Assembly (NCBI RefSeq): GCF_945859705.1
Contig: NC_079136.1
Location: 109,574,028 to 109,638,027 of the forward strand
From: Episyrphus balteatus
Taxonomy: Eukaryota > Arthropoda > Insecta > Diptera > Syrphidae
Direction of reading: 5' to 3'
DNA: 64,000 nucleotides
Shown: positions 1 to 11,218 of the stretch, piece after piece
How the letters are laid out: each line of letters begins with the position of its first letter
Position numbering within the stretch: the stretch's first letter is position 1
Notes under the pieces: generated by a model
Database searches by the model: none
The model's input: the letters and a program-made list of their open reading frames with translations, nothing else
Told to the model about the DNA's origin: nothing
Program-made: the position numbers and the translations under genes

Positions 1-368
1 GTACACCACTGAAAGTGATATCGTCCGTTTACTTACGATGACGCCCGATAATAACCGATCAACCGATATAATCCGAACTTGTTTGGATTTTTCGTCCGTT
101 GTCGGGTTGATTTATACAGATATATTGCTAAAAGCCTTTTCTTTGCAAAAATTGGCGGTATAAACTTTGAAAAATATAAATATCTTCAAAAAATTCCATT
201 GAAAACAATTATTATACCTATGCACTTCAAGTTTCACAAAGTCAGACAACAGACTGGCAGCGCCGTCCTAGATCGTAAGCAGTGTATGCAGACGATCGTC
301 CGAGAAAGTCGTCCGAGTAGTTCCGACCCGACGTCGGCCGATAATTCGGTTTTAGTGTACGCGAACGG
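1..368. other. Unassigned, CpG-richer edge sequence
   Basis: No gene is recognised here. The stretch has more CG dinucleotides than its surroundings and weak inverted similarity between its two halves, for example GTCGGGT near 108-114 against ACCCGAC near 316-322. It could be the right part of a degenerate foldback element that begins outside the window. A 97-codon open frame at 79-372 shows no recognisable domain and I do not consider it a gene. Confidence 0.3.
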
Positions 369-509
369 TTAGGCCCATTTCACACATACACGGCGACGGA
401 CCCGGTTACCCGGTTTTGTCAAAAAATGAGTACCTATGCTTTCACGTCGACACAATACGAATTGACATCATTCAAAATATAAAAACACAAAACAACCCCT
501 ATCTTTCTC

Positions 510-535
510 AAGTTCAAGTTCAAGTTCAAGTTAAC
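510..535 (-). repeat. TTGAAC-repeat 3' tail of the LINE
   Basis: On the minus strand about four TTGAAC units follow the AATAAA near 541-546 and end exactly at the target duplication. This marks the 3' end of the LINE and replaces the poly(A) tail found in most Jockey elements. Confidence 0.75.
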
Positions 536-918
536 TTTATTGAGGCAAATAAAATCAGTATAATTCATTTACAAAATTTAAGTTTTCTTTTTGGTCGACT
601 TAAAGATATGTCTGACTATATAAATAATTAGTAAAATATTGGAAACATTATCAAAATTCATAGTTATTCATAACTTATATAAATATTTTAAATTTTTGGT
701 CGCTTGCTCCCGGTGAACAATAACTTTTTTGCTCTATTTTGGCAAATATAACTTACAAACTAAAATTAAAACTAAAACTAAAATAAGACTAAAACTAAAG
801 ATATCCACCTTACATGAAAATATAGCTAACTGTACAAAGGGAAACCGTAACAATAAGTAAAAGTTTATGTTAGCATCCACTGAAAAAAATTAATAAGTTT
901 ACATATATTTCTAAAGTG

Positions 919-3888
919 TCATCCCCTATAGTTTAAGGGAGAAGCTTTTTCATAAAACGGGACTTGAAAATTGCCATTTGTATCGGGTCTTAAAAGAGCG
1001 ACAGACCCCTCATTAAGCATATTAAACTTTGAAACATAATAATTGTCAACCAAGCTGTCATTAGCATTAGAGTCCATTAAGGATCTTACTAGTTGGTTTG
1101 AATGGGAACTTATTCGTTCCATCTTTTTTAAAAGAAGATCTATTTGATACCTCATTAAAGGTGTAACCTGGGTAGCATCATATATTGTTTTATTTGAAAA
1201 CCATTTTTTATTTGGTTTTCTAAACAAACCACAGCAAAATCTCAATAATTTACGCTCAAAAATCTCTCATTCTTTTGCCACTGTGGGTGATATGGTAAAC
1301 CAAGTACCAAACCCATATGTCAGAATTGGTCTTATGAGGGTTTTGTACATTAGAATTTTCGTTGATCCTAACACGAACTTTGAGTTGAATAACGATTTTA
1401 ATGACCCTGTAACCATTTTCGCCTTTTTAAGTATATTTCTTGCATGTTTATTGAAAAGAAATCTATTTTGGAATAGTATTCCAAGATACTTTGTTTCCAA
1501 ACGTAATGGAATCGGGAAGTTATTTATCTGTAGGTTAAGAGATTTGCTCTCTTTAACTGCAAGATAATGTCCCTTCCCGTTGGGGTTTCTAAAGCATGTC
1601 AATCCACACTTACTAGTATTGATTTTCAATCTCCATTTTTTGAAATAATTTTCCACTAGAGGAAGTCTGCGCTTAATTTTGTTAAGGGCTAAAATTGGTT
1701 GAACGTCACTTGCCAAAATGATGGTGTCATCGGCGTAGTGTAGTGAACCAGGTTCGTCTGAAAAAGGGTCTGAGAGAGGAAAGTCTTGCAAATAAATATT
1801 GAATAATAATGGTCCCAGTATCGATCCTTGAGGGACACCTGAATTCACAGGGAAAAAATCTGTGTGTTCAGATTTAATAAAGATTGATGTTGTTCTATTT
1901 GATAAGAAACTAAAAATAATTTTGGTAATCCAAAGCGGAAAGTTCAGCTGTAGAAGTTTAAATATAAGACCTTGATGCCAGAGCGAATCAAACGCTTTTT
2001 CAAGGTCAATATCTAAGCATACAGTACAAGTTTTATTTCTAAGATTTTGAATAACCTTATCCTGAAATAATAGTAAAGCATGTTCAGTAGAGTTTCCTCT
2101 TTTGAAGCCAAACTGGTTGGTTGGAATGATACCCAGATCTTCACAGAAGATATTTAAAGGGGTGGCTAATACTCTCTCAAATAATTTGCCTATATTAGAT
2201 AGAAGCGAAATAGGTCGAAAGTTATCAACTTCTCGTGTACCCTTTTTCTTGGCTATTGGCAAGATCTTACCTTGTTTCCAAATTTGAGGAAAGTAACCAT
2301 TATTAATACATTGATTAAATATCAATGATAAAACTATATCCAACAAATATGGGCATTTCTTTAAAATAAAATTAGAAATTTCATCTATACCTGAAGACTT
2401 TTTATTATTGAGGGAGGATCTGTAAATATTTACACTATTGGGTGAAGTAAACGGTGATATTGCTGGATCACTAGCAATGTTTATCGAGAAAAAGGTAATG
2501 AGTGTTTCAGAGTAGCAATTCTCTTTGAACAGATTAACTGTTGATAAGACTTCATGATCAAAGATACGGTCATCCGGCTGTCTATCAGGATAACTTGAAG
2601 AGTAAAGAACCTTAAATGCAGTTAATTTAGACTGAATATCAGTCAACTCTTGCCCATTATGGAAAAGCATGTCCTTGGAAATGTCTGTACCAAAGAATTT
2701 CCTGCCGGTAACTTTGTCGATTTCCCTGAAAGCTTGAGGGGAAGGTTTAATTTTTTTTATTCTAGATCTAAAACAATTGTTAAGATCAAGATTAACATTT
2801 ACTTTTATAATTTTACTAATGCACTGAATTTTTGAATTAAGCTCTAAATATACAGGATTAACTCTATTCAGGTACCGATGGTATAGTCTTTTAAGTTGTT
2901 TCAGCCAAATTTTTCGTAACTCAATCAGTTTCTTTGTTATATCTGAAATACACTTATACTTGTGATTATTCAAATTATGTATTTTAGAATGGCTTTCTAT
3001 GCTTGAAACAATTGTAGAATTTAAATCATCTATAAGACTATCGATTTCTAAGTTAGACATGTTTTTATCATTTGGTAAAACTAGAGACGATAATGAGACA
3101 TGGAGATTAAGTCTGAAAGCATCCCAATTAGTATTTTTAAAGCTTCTGTATGTGGGCAAAGGCATTAATATAGGAGAAAAGTCGTCCAGAACTACTTCAA
3201 AAGCAATTCCAAAATGATCGGAAAAGGTTGCAAACGTTTTACAAATTGAAGCCACATAAGAATTATTTACAGAACGCGAAGGATTAAGGGTTGACGAAAT
3301 TATGAAAAAGTCTAAATAAGATCCGGATCTTGGAAAAGTCGGTGTATCCGAAGGTATTAAATCGAGATTCAAATATGGACCATTGTTAAACCAATTGTTT
3401 ACCCTAACTCCATTATTGTTATGGACACTATCACCCCAGGCGGTGTGACGAGAGTTAAAGTCTCCACCGATTATAGTTCCATCATAGTTATTGGTAAGTG
3501 CGTAAAGGTCATCTAGTTCTCTAAGCAGAGCAGTCCCTGCGTCTGATGGGATATAAATGCTACCAACCAAAAGGCGAAAATTGGAACCATTGGGTTTTAT
3601 AAAGGAAATTGACGCAAGACAGACAGATAAGATATTACTTCGGAAATCAACAGAGCTAAACTTGTACTTTTCGTCAAGTAGGATTGCTGTCCCCCTACCA
3701 ATATCGTTTCTTATTATATTAAAACCTTCGAATGAGGGTTCATATCTTTCGGATAGTCTAGTTTCAGAAAGGAAACAAATCTGAGGGTTTTTAGTTTTTA
3801 ATATATTTAAAAGCGCAAGTCTTCTTTCATGTGAAATTATGGAGTTTAAATTCATCGATATTATTTTAAGTTTTGTTATAGTCATCAT
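919..3888 (-). pseudogene. LINE ORF2: endonuclease plus reverse transcriptase, one nonsense codon
   Basis: A frame of about 990 codons encodes the replication enzyme of the LINE. The N-terminal ~240 residues are an APE-like endonuclease (IGGDFNSRHTAWG and the SDHFG active-site motif). The RT follows, with DNFRPISLLSNIGK, LEKAFDSLWHQGL (motif A), VPQGSILGPLLF (motif B) and HYADDTII (catalytic YADD, motif C). The start is ATG at 3886-3888, in a TAATG overlap with the ORF1 stop, as expected for coupled translation. A single in-frame TGA at 1264-1266 cuts off the last ~115 codons (to 919); the frame is the same on both sides. Otherwise the frame is open, so the copy is not very old. Confidence 0.88.
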
Positions 3889-4016
3889 TAAACCACAATA
3901 GAAGCAACGAACTCAAGGTAAGAAAACATTTTTTCTTCCTGGGTTTTGATCAATTTATACTTAGGCCAAAATTGCCTAATTTTAATGAGAAGATCTGTAA
4001 ACGAGATGTTGAACAA

Positions 4017-5299
4017 TAGGGCTGTAAAAGTAACGACAAAATGAGTACCCGCATGTATACGTTACTTTTGATACTAGTACCCGCATCAATAATATCGTTA
4101 CTCGTTACTTTCGTATGTTTCGCATTTTTTGCATATTTCGCATGTTTCGTTACTTTCGTTACTTTCGCATGCTTCGTGTGTTTCGTACATTTCGTATATT
4201 TCATGTATTTGATACGTTTCGTATGTTTGGTATTTTAAGGTCCATTTTCTTCACTCGGAGTTGAACAAAACTTGAGAATTTTTATATTAAAAATTCTCAA
4301 GTTATGTTCAACTCCGAGTGAAGAAAATGGACCTAAGTATGTTTCGTATATTGGTATAAGGGTGTAAAAATTTTTTTTTGAAAAAAAAACAAAAACAATT
4401 TCTATAATCTAAGCTACATTTTAGGGTCATAAACATTAAAATTAGTTGCGGCATTCTTATGTAATAAGAGTTTAAAGGTATCTATATTGAATTTTTTTCG
4501 TTTTTTTTTTTAACCAAACGTGGAAACTTTTTTGATTTTTTTCCAAATTTTTAGACAAAACTTTGGTAATTTTTTGTTTATATTCTTTCAGTAATCTTAT
4601 CGCAATTCTTTAGAGACCTTTATTTCAAAAGTGCAACGCACAGATCTCGAAATATTAACACTTCAATACAACCATGTCGAACAATTTTTCACTTATTTTT
4701 TCTATTGAGAGTGATTTTCAAACCTCGTTTTCTCTGCTTTTTTTGTGTTGAAAATTTTGCACCGAAAATAAACTAATTTTTTGAAAAACCAAAAATCTTT
4801 TGTACATTCTTAAGCTAAATATCAATACCATTAACACCAAGGCCATAAACAGATTGGTTGCGTCGTGGATATACATATTTCGGCCAAATAGAGAAAATAC
4901 AAAAACGTCTCTTTTGATATTTCTGTATAAATTATCGATAACACAATGATTATTGAACCTTGGCACTACTGTGTTAATCGAGAAAAAAGTAAACTCCAGA
5001 TAATTATCTCCAGTTAGCAGTCTGACTATGGTTACGATACCGACATCAGATGCGAAATGCGACAAATTGAGTGTATCACTTCATTTCGTATCTCTTACAT
5101 CGGATTTAGTATTGAAACTGGAATCGCGTCGTTACTCGTATGTTTCGTATCTCGTACGTTTCGTATGTTTCGTTACTTCAGTACCCAGTAACGAAACATA
5201 CGAGTAACGATACTGTTTAGAAAGTAACGTTTCGTTACTCGTTACTGAAGTGAATACCCGCATTTTAGTAACGAATACATACGATTTGCTACAGCTCTA
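4017..5299. mobile_element. Non-autonomous hAT-type element in LINE ORF1
   Basis: TIRs TAGGGCTGTA (4017) and TACAGCTCTA (ending 5299) are flanked by a perfect 8 bp duplication, TTGAACAA, at 4009-4016 and 5300-5307. Both features fit hAT elements. The 1283 bp interior is AT-rich, with repeated TTTCGTATG/TTACTCG motifs forming local hairpins (for example 5133-5210), and it encloses a near-perfect palindromic element at 4238-4334. An unrelated 115-codon minus frame (4718-5065) resembles no transposase. Confidence 0.85.
4238..4334. mobile_element. Small near-perfect palindromic foldback element
   Basis: The 97 bp sequence folds on itself: AGGTCCATTTTCTTCACTCG at the left is repeated in inverse orientation at the right, with arms of about 45 bp and almost no loop. 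It interrupts the TTTCGTATG-rich repeat of the surrounding hAT-type element, so it is probably a separate younger insertion. The exact target duplication is unclear. Confidence 0.6.
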
Positions 5300-6106
5300 T
5301 TGAACAACTGTTTAGCTTCGTTTAGAAAATCATTCAGTTCTCCTTTTTGAACATTTGAAACGGTTGTTGAAGCTGGATTTTTTTCAGATTGATTTCGGTT
5401 CTTAGAAACTGGGTAACTTCTTGTTACATCGATTGCGTCTTTTGCTCTATCAGCAAAAGAAATAGTGGGCTTTGTGAAATTACGTATAGATTCTTCAACA
5501 AAGTCTCTAGTATTACTTACAACCTGCCTAGTCTTTTGAGAATATGCGTCTTTTTTTTCTTTGTACTTGAGATATGCTTGGCAACCCTGATAACTGGCTG
5601 CATGACCACTTTCGTTACAATTAACACACTTCGGAGTGGGAACAGCTTCGTTCTTTTCTTTCAGATTCTTAAACGCATTTATAGAATCTACGGAATCGCG
5701 GTTCTCCCCGCAGAGAACACAACGACTGACGTAAGCGCAGCACTCCCCAGAATGCCCAAAACGTTGACATCGGTAGCATCGTAGTACTGCCCGGTTATGC
5801 TTTTTTTCCCAGTATACACGTTGGTAAAGTAAATATCTTACACAAGTAAGATCCTTAATGGACTCTCCTACCTCTAACTGCACGAGGAACATTATTTAAT
5901 TTTTGATCTAATTGCTTAGTTCTAGATGTAGTAAAAGGAGTAATTTTGCTTATTTTTACACTAGGAACCGTACTCTCAAGCTCTTTTTTTATCTTATCTA
6001 TTGGGGTGTCCCCGTCAAGACCTTTCAACAAGATTGACACTTTCTTTGTGCCTTTTGGAGAAAATGAAAAGGCCCCTATCCCCGTATCGCGAAGACGATC
6101 AATGAT

Positions 6107-7069
6107 TAGGGATGCAAACGATACATCGATGTTTTCAAAACATCGATGTTTTTGTTAAAAACATCGATGTATACATCGATGTTTCTTAAGCCGATACATC
6201 GCCGATACATCGACGTTAAATCTGGAAAACATCGACATCGTTAATTTTGTTACTCGTTTTTCTTTTTTTGCATAATAGCAGAACTTAAACTTTCAAACTC
6301 AATCCTTTTTGTCTAGTGTTCAAAGCTTCAAAGTTTTTTTTAATGTTTTCATTCAAAAGACTGTTTCTGTGTGTTCAGAAGTCAGAACGCGACCATCAGA
6401 GGCGTACATTGAGTTGCCGGGGCCCCGGGACAATATTAATTTTAAGGGGCCATTTCGATAAAGACATTTTTTTAAAAAGGATATTTATACGTCTTTCTCT
6501 TTTTTTGGGGGTCCCAGAAGTATTATTTTTTGGTCGCTTAGATTATTTTAGTAGCAGTTTTTGAGGTCCCTGAGGTAATATTTTTTCTACTTTATTTATA
6601 ATAACAGTTTCCTTCTCTGCATTGTCTCCAGTCAGGGCCCTAGCGTCAGTTGGGGCCCGGGGCACCGCCCCGCTTGGCCCAATGGTGTGTACGCCTCTGG
6701 CGACCATTATTAACATGCTTGTGAGTTCCGTTCAGAGCTCTGAACGTTAAAAAAAATGATTTTGTTTGATTAGAATTGATGGTATTTATATATAAATAAA
6801 AACGAAAATCGTATTAAGAAAATATGTTTCATTTTGTTGATAAATTTGTCTAAAAATTGAATTCAAATTAGGTTTTTGGGTTTTAAACAGATAAGACATA
6901 AGTATTTTGTTCTTTAGATACAGTAGATCGTATTTATGTCCAACAAAAATACATCGGGAAAACATCGATGTATCGAAGATAGAACCGATGTTTTTTTAAC
7001 ATCGATGTTGAAAATAAAACATCGATGTATTCAAACATCGATGTTTTTTTTAACGATGTTGCATCCCTA
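6107..7069. mobile_element. Non-autonomous hAT-type element in LINE ORF1
   Basis: TIRs TAGGGATGCAA (6107) and TTGCATCCCTA (ending 7069) are flanked by a perfect 8 bp duplication, TCAATGAT (6099-6106, 7070-7077). The subterminal regions consist of repeated ACATCGATGT palindromes on both sides, possible transposase-binding repeats. There is no transposase ORF. It is 963 bp long including a 303 bp nested element. Confidence 0.88.
6397..6699. mobile_element. Small hAT-type MITE nested in a hAT-type element
   Basis: A 303 bp GC-richer element with TIRs CAGAGGCGTACA (6397) and TGTACGCCTCTG (ending 6699). It is flanked by a perfect 8 bp duplication, GCGACCAT (6389-6396, 6700-6707). It contains GGGGCC-rich stretches and no ORF of interest. 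It is the innermost layer of the 372-8234 nest. Confidence 0.88.
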
Positions 7070-8047
7070 TCAATGATAAGCTTATGTACAGAAGCATGGC
7101 TAACATAAACCTTTGTTTTACGGTAACCCATATTGACAAATTTATGTTCAAGATCTTTAACTTTACATTCAGTAGCTGCAAGTTTTATTAAATCACTTAT
7201 AAGTGTGCAATTAGCACCAAAAATAAATATTGGTGGATAAAAAGGTAATTTGTTTACATTAAGAGGCAAAGAATTGACATTAGTATTGTTAGTAGGATTA
7301 GGCTGCGACTGCTCATCTGGTTTGTTGTTGTTTGCTGTAGTAAGATCAATTTGTGTATTTTTTTGCATTGCCTCTATGTTTGCAAGAGGAAAGAATTTGT
7401 TGTTTGAAAGATTTGAATTGCTCGTAGATGACACATTTATTTGTTTTCTCATGTGCCTTGGCTGGTAGCTGGTGGCGGCTCTTTTTAAATTCGTTATGAC
7501 AGTTGTCCACTCAGAGGTGGGGGTGACGCTGTTATCACCATCGACATTCATTATTTGATTTGGTTTTGTTACCTCTTGTGCGAAGAACTTTGAGGGATTA
7601 ATCTCTTGGCTTGGAGATGTAGTCGGAGAATATTCTGCGACTCTCTTTAGTTCATTTGATTTCGCGGAAATCTGATTTAAGAGAGAACTACTTGTTGCAC
7701 TCTTATCATTCACTAAATGTGAATTAATAATGGGTAGATTATTTTTATCATTGATTGAAATGACAAGGGAATCACGTGCACTAGATTGATTTGCACTTTT
7801 TTTTGATTCCAGCATTAATGCTGGAATAATATTATTTGTATTTTCACCAATTTTCACTTTATAAAGTTACTGTCTCACTGGCTCAAGGAAAATTTAATTG
7901 AGCGGCAAAAAGCCGTCAAGGTAAAAGTCAAATACGGAAATATGTTTTGTCACAATTAATATAGGTCTGCTCGCCACGAAGGTTCGACTCGGACTCCCCC
8001 CTATCTTTCTCGACTACAGCTTATAGCAGTAGCAGATGAGAAGAAAA

Positions 8048-8121
8048 CCACAGACAAGAGAAATATATATATTATTATATATTATATTATATATATATTT
8101 CTCTTGTCTGTCGTCTGTGGT
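8048..8121. repeat. AT-cored hairpin
   Basis: ACCACAGAC plus AGACAAGAGAAATATATA on the left is mirrored by its reverse complement on the right, around an AT-only core. The structure lies in the right remnant of the TWA-type MITE. It may be part of that MITE or another tiny insertion. Confidence 0.5.
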
Positions 8122-8237
8122 TGTAGTAAGCGCAGTTGGTTCCATTCCGGCAGCCGAACCGTGTAGCCGGTTTCGGTTTCAGTTTGTTCGTGTGAAGGCG
8201 CCCATAAGAACGCCGAGTATGTGTGAAATGGGCCTTA

Positions 8238-10724
8238 TTTATTTTTTAAAATTCACAATTGCTTAAGAGTGGTTAATTTTATATTTTCATCGACTATTGT
8301 CCAATGATATAATTACACGAAGATTTAAATTTAAAAAGGAAATATATCTAATATATTCTTAATTCAATAAAAATTTGAAAATGAATAATAAATCTTTTAC
8401 AAATTTTCAATCAATTAAAAACAAAGATTAAAATGACTACAAAGCAGAAAGATATTTAACAAAAAGATATTAAAATTCGATAAAAGCTATATATTTTAAA
8501 CAAGTTCGTACGGCTTGTAAATCGTTTGCCAAATATTTGTGTTTTCTTCTTAAAGTTATAGTTTAACATTGTTTTGGTTTTTTTAGAAATCTAACCCAAA
8601 TTGTAAATAAATTGCTTGACCATTAAAGTAAAAACCAGGATTTATTTCACGTTACTTTTACAGCAACAAATACCTACAACTATTAAAAACCATTGTAGGT
8701 ATGTATGTTGACGCCTCCAGCCTTGAAAAAAGGATTGTGTTCTAATTAAAAGTTTAACATCAAATCAAAACTTAGATACCATTAATGCCACAAATTTAGA
8801 TCCATTTTTGTCCTGAAAAAGTGTGACAAGTGTTGTTGTTTTGGCGACACCAAAGTTTTTTTTCAATATGAATATTTTTTCCACCAAAGGTTGCAAAGCT
8901 TACACGTCAACATTTACGTTTTCCATGTTATAAATAGTCAACTCTAACCATGTTCTTTTGCTATTTCTATACTTAATCAAAAAATCGAAATAAAAAATTC
9001 CAAGCAATTTCATTAAAGGATATCGTGTGGGTGATTGAATAATGGCAAACAACTTCTGACATGTGTACTAATTCCCAGGACTCTTCTACAGCCACAGTCA
9101 CTTAGACATTTTTAGTTGAACCGAGGCTTATTCGCATTAAAAATGAAATCATTTTTATTCGATATCGACATGCCGTGCATGAAAATATTTCTAAAATTTA
9201 CTATGTGTGGGTTCTTTTATTTGCGGCTAATATAATACAAACAGAAAAAAGAAACAGATACAATTCGCTATTTGAGTTAGAAGAAATCATTCTCATCACG
9301 TGAGGCATTTGTGGTTCCACATTTGTGGTTAAACATTCAATAAACCTCACCAAGCCATACATTTCGTGGAGTAAGAGAAGATGCCAAAAGAAGTTGATGT
9401 CCTATTGACAGGCATCCAACATAACTAATTACATCTTCGCATGTTGATTAATTGTTCAGGATGATTCATTAATTCTTGATATTCCAATGCAAATTATGAT
9501 GAGACTTTAGAAATAAACAAGTACGAGTGTAACTAAATTTCCACTCGTAAAAGTTGTACGCTATTTTGTTGTGATGGATTATACCTATTCCTAGGAAGTT
9601 TTTCATGCAATTATCAAGTGTCGGAAGTATCTCTCTAGGACCTACATATAACTCGCATGTTAACTCGCCTAACAGGGTTGATTGGGAAAAACTTTCACCA
9701 AGGTGCATTTGCTTCAAGGAACGATTGTGGAAGTGGTCTTAGCACGCAAATTGGTTTAGAGAAGAGTGTTGTAAACACTGTTTACTGCAACACTCTGGTA
9801 CAATCATTCTCTATAAACTTCACTTTGCCACCGTTCATTATATTGGAAGGGTTAACCTTAAAGGAGGTACTCGACAGTATTTCTATCCTTGCTTCCGAAA
9901 CTTCAAATAGTGTACATTGTAAAGCCGCATTGAATTGGAAAAGTTTTTTTCTCGTTACACTTCTTGCAACTGGTAACAGACACCAATTATCAAGAAACTA
10001 ATTAACTGTTCAGTTTAAGATGAAGAGTTGGACTTGTAAACAATTTCATTGAATAGACTTTTTAAAAGTTTGGTATTTATGATAAGGAAAGGAAATTGTT
10101 ATTCAGCAATTAAGGTTCTGACAACCATTCAGGGGGAATAAATTGTTAAGCAAAAACTAGGAAAAATTACAAATTGTATACTATATTATTAAATTATCTG
10201 AAGGATAAACCGAGCTCAGAAAAGACACTCCGACCTCAAACCGCGAAAAATTAGGTTGCACTCACACACTTGCAACTTTTTGTGTATGAACACTAGAGTG
10301 ACCGCAAGAAATCGATTTTCGAAATTTTTTCGGGGGAACCCCACAAAATGTTCCGCCTTTGCAGATTTTTAGATAGCCAAAATTTCAGCTCGATTGGATA
10401 AATCTAAATGGTGCCGACACTCGCTCAAAGTATCAAAAATCTCTGTTTTTCGCAGAAAATTAGCTCTAGCTCCCAAACAGATGGGGTTATTTTTATGTAT
10501 ACAATTAAAGGTAGTGTTGTTACACATAACTCAGATGCTAAACTTGTTTAGTTTTACTAATAAAAAAAAATATTGTCATCAATTTAAATTTTCAGTTCTT
10601 ACCTCAAAAAGAGCTGAAGTGCAAACTCGATTTAAAATGAAACTTTTTTTTTAACTGTTTTAACAAAAAAAACGAAACATTTAACAGACTTCTAAAAAAA
10701 CAAAATACTTAATATCGTGTTATG
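8238..10724. other. Unassigned AT-rich sequence
   Basis: About 2.5 kb between the nested cluster and the LTR retrotransposon. Open frames up to 114 codons (9657-10001) have no recognisable domains. I see no clear terminal repeats, RNA gene or splice-flanked exon series. The last part (about 10290-10650) resembles degenerate interspersed repeat sequence but cannot be assigned. Confidence 0.4.
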
Positions 10725-10729
10725 CCCAC

Positions 10730-10919
10730 TGTTGTATATCTAATGTAATGTCTTATACACACATGAAATACCATATATCTCTCTCTCTCTTGTTATCATA
10801 CTTTATATATGCTTACACTAAAACGAATGTCATTGAATAGAAACTTGATTAAATAAAGTTAGTTAATAAACTCATTCTTACTTAAGAACATCTCTCTGCC
10901 TTTTACTTAAAATATAACA
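10730..10919 (+). repeat. 5' long terminal repeat
   Basis: A 190 bp LTR with TG...CA termini that matches 15577-15766 base for base as far as I can compare, including a (CT)6 run. It contains an AATAAA near 10851. It should carry the promoter for the element RNA. Confidence 0.92.
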
Positions 10920-10937
10920 TGGTGTCAGGTGTGAATC
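10920..10937 (+). promoter_or_regulatory. Candidate primer binding site
   Basis: TGGTGTCAGGTGTGAAT begins one base after the LTR end. Primer binding sites of Gypsy-type elements sit here and start with TGG, pairing with the CCA end of a tRNA. The tRNA species is not determined. Confidence 0.55.
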
Positions 10938-10950
10938 TGAAATGATAATC

Positions 10951-11004
10951 TAAAAAAAAAAAAAAAATATAAAAGTCAAATAGTCAAACAATAAAATAAG
11001 TGTC

Positions 11005-11046
<42 letters not shown>

Positions 11047-11098
11047 AGTAAAAGAAAATAGTCAAGCAGTTTTACAAAGTCCATTTCGATAGCCTAAC

Positions 11099-11133
<35 letters not shown>
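10951..11133 (+). repeat. Three long poly(A) tracts in the element leader
   Basis: Adenine runs of about 15, 29 and 32 bases (near 10951, 11009-11038 and 11101-11133) lie between the primer binding site and the gag frame. These are homopolymers in the untranslated leader, not tails of inserted retrogenes: no target duplications surround them. Confidence 0.7.
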
Positions 11134-11136
<3 letters not shown>

Positions 11137-11218
11137 TCAAAAACCACATGTGCTTGTGCATTGAATAGTAAAGCTGGATAAAATCGTCAAAGATCCTGAA
11201 GCTGGCTCTGGGATATCA

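Larger units (their letters stand above)
3890..7857 (-). pseudogene. LINE ORF1: nucleic-acid-binding gag-like protein, split by two hAT insertions
   Basis: ORF1 is read in pieces: 7857-7070, 6098-5308 and 4008-3890. It begins with a Ser/Asn/Gln-rich N-terminal part, then a central region starting near LPFYPPIFIFG, then CCHC-type knuckles including CYRCQRFGHSGEC and CVNCNESGHAASYQGC. This order matches ORF1 proteins of the I/Jockey group, which bind the element RNA. A hAT-type element (6107-7069) interrupts it after VSHASVHKLIID, and a second (4017-5299) interrupts the C-terminal part at the codons for LFN. There is also a frameshift near 5880-5900. The frame ends in TAA at 3888-3890, sharing one base with the ORF2 start. 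Confidence 0.82.
510..7997 (-). mobile_element. Full-length non-LTR retrotransposon (I/Jockey group), minus strand
   Basis: The LINE is bounded by a 14 bp TSD, CCCCTATCTTTCTC, at 496-509 and 7998-8011. Reading on the minus strand it has a short 5' UTR (7997-7858), ORF1 with zinc knuckles, ORF2 with endonuclease and reverse transcriptase, a 3' UTR with AATAAA, and a tail of TTGAAC repeats instead of poly(A). Two hAT-type elements (4017-5299 and 6107-7069) were inserted later; removing them leaves about 5.2 kb. A short tandem-repeat tail is typical of I-clade-like elements, but I see no RNase H domain, so the clade is left as I/Jockey group. Confidence 0.85.
372..8234. mobile_element. TWA-flanked (PIF/Harbinger-type) MITE, host of a nested cluster
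   Basis: The ends are inverted copies starting GGCCCATTTCACACATAC (372 onward, and the reverse complement ending at 8234). They are flanked by the direct repeat TTA at 369-371 and 8235-8237. A 3 bp TWA duplication with GC-rich terminal inverted repeats (TIRs) is the hallmark of PIF/Harbinger transposons. Without the inserted LINE the element is only about 360 bp and has no coding capacity, so it is a MITE. It is the outermost layer of the nest. The superfamily call is an inference from TSD length and TIR; no transposase is present. Confidence 0.75.

Noticed and set aside
4718..5065. 115-codon minus ORF inside a hAT-type element, considered as a possible transposase remnant.
   Set aside because: No hAT dimerisation or RNase-H-like motif, and the element is otherwise noncoding.
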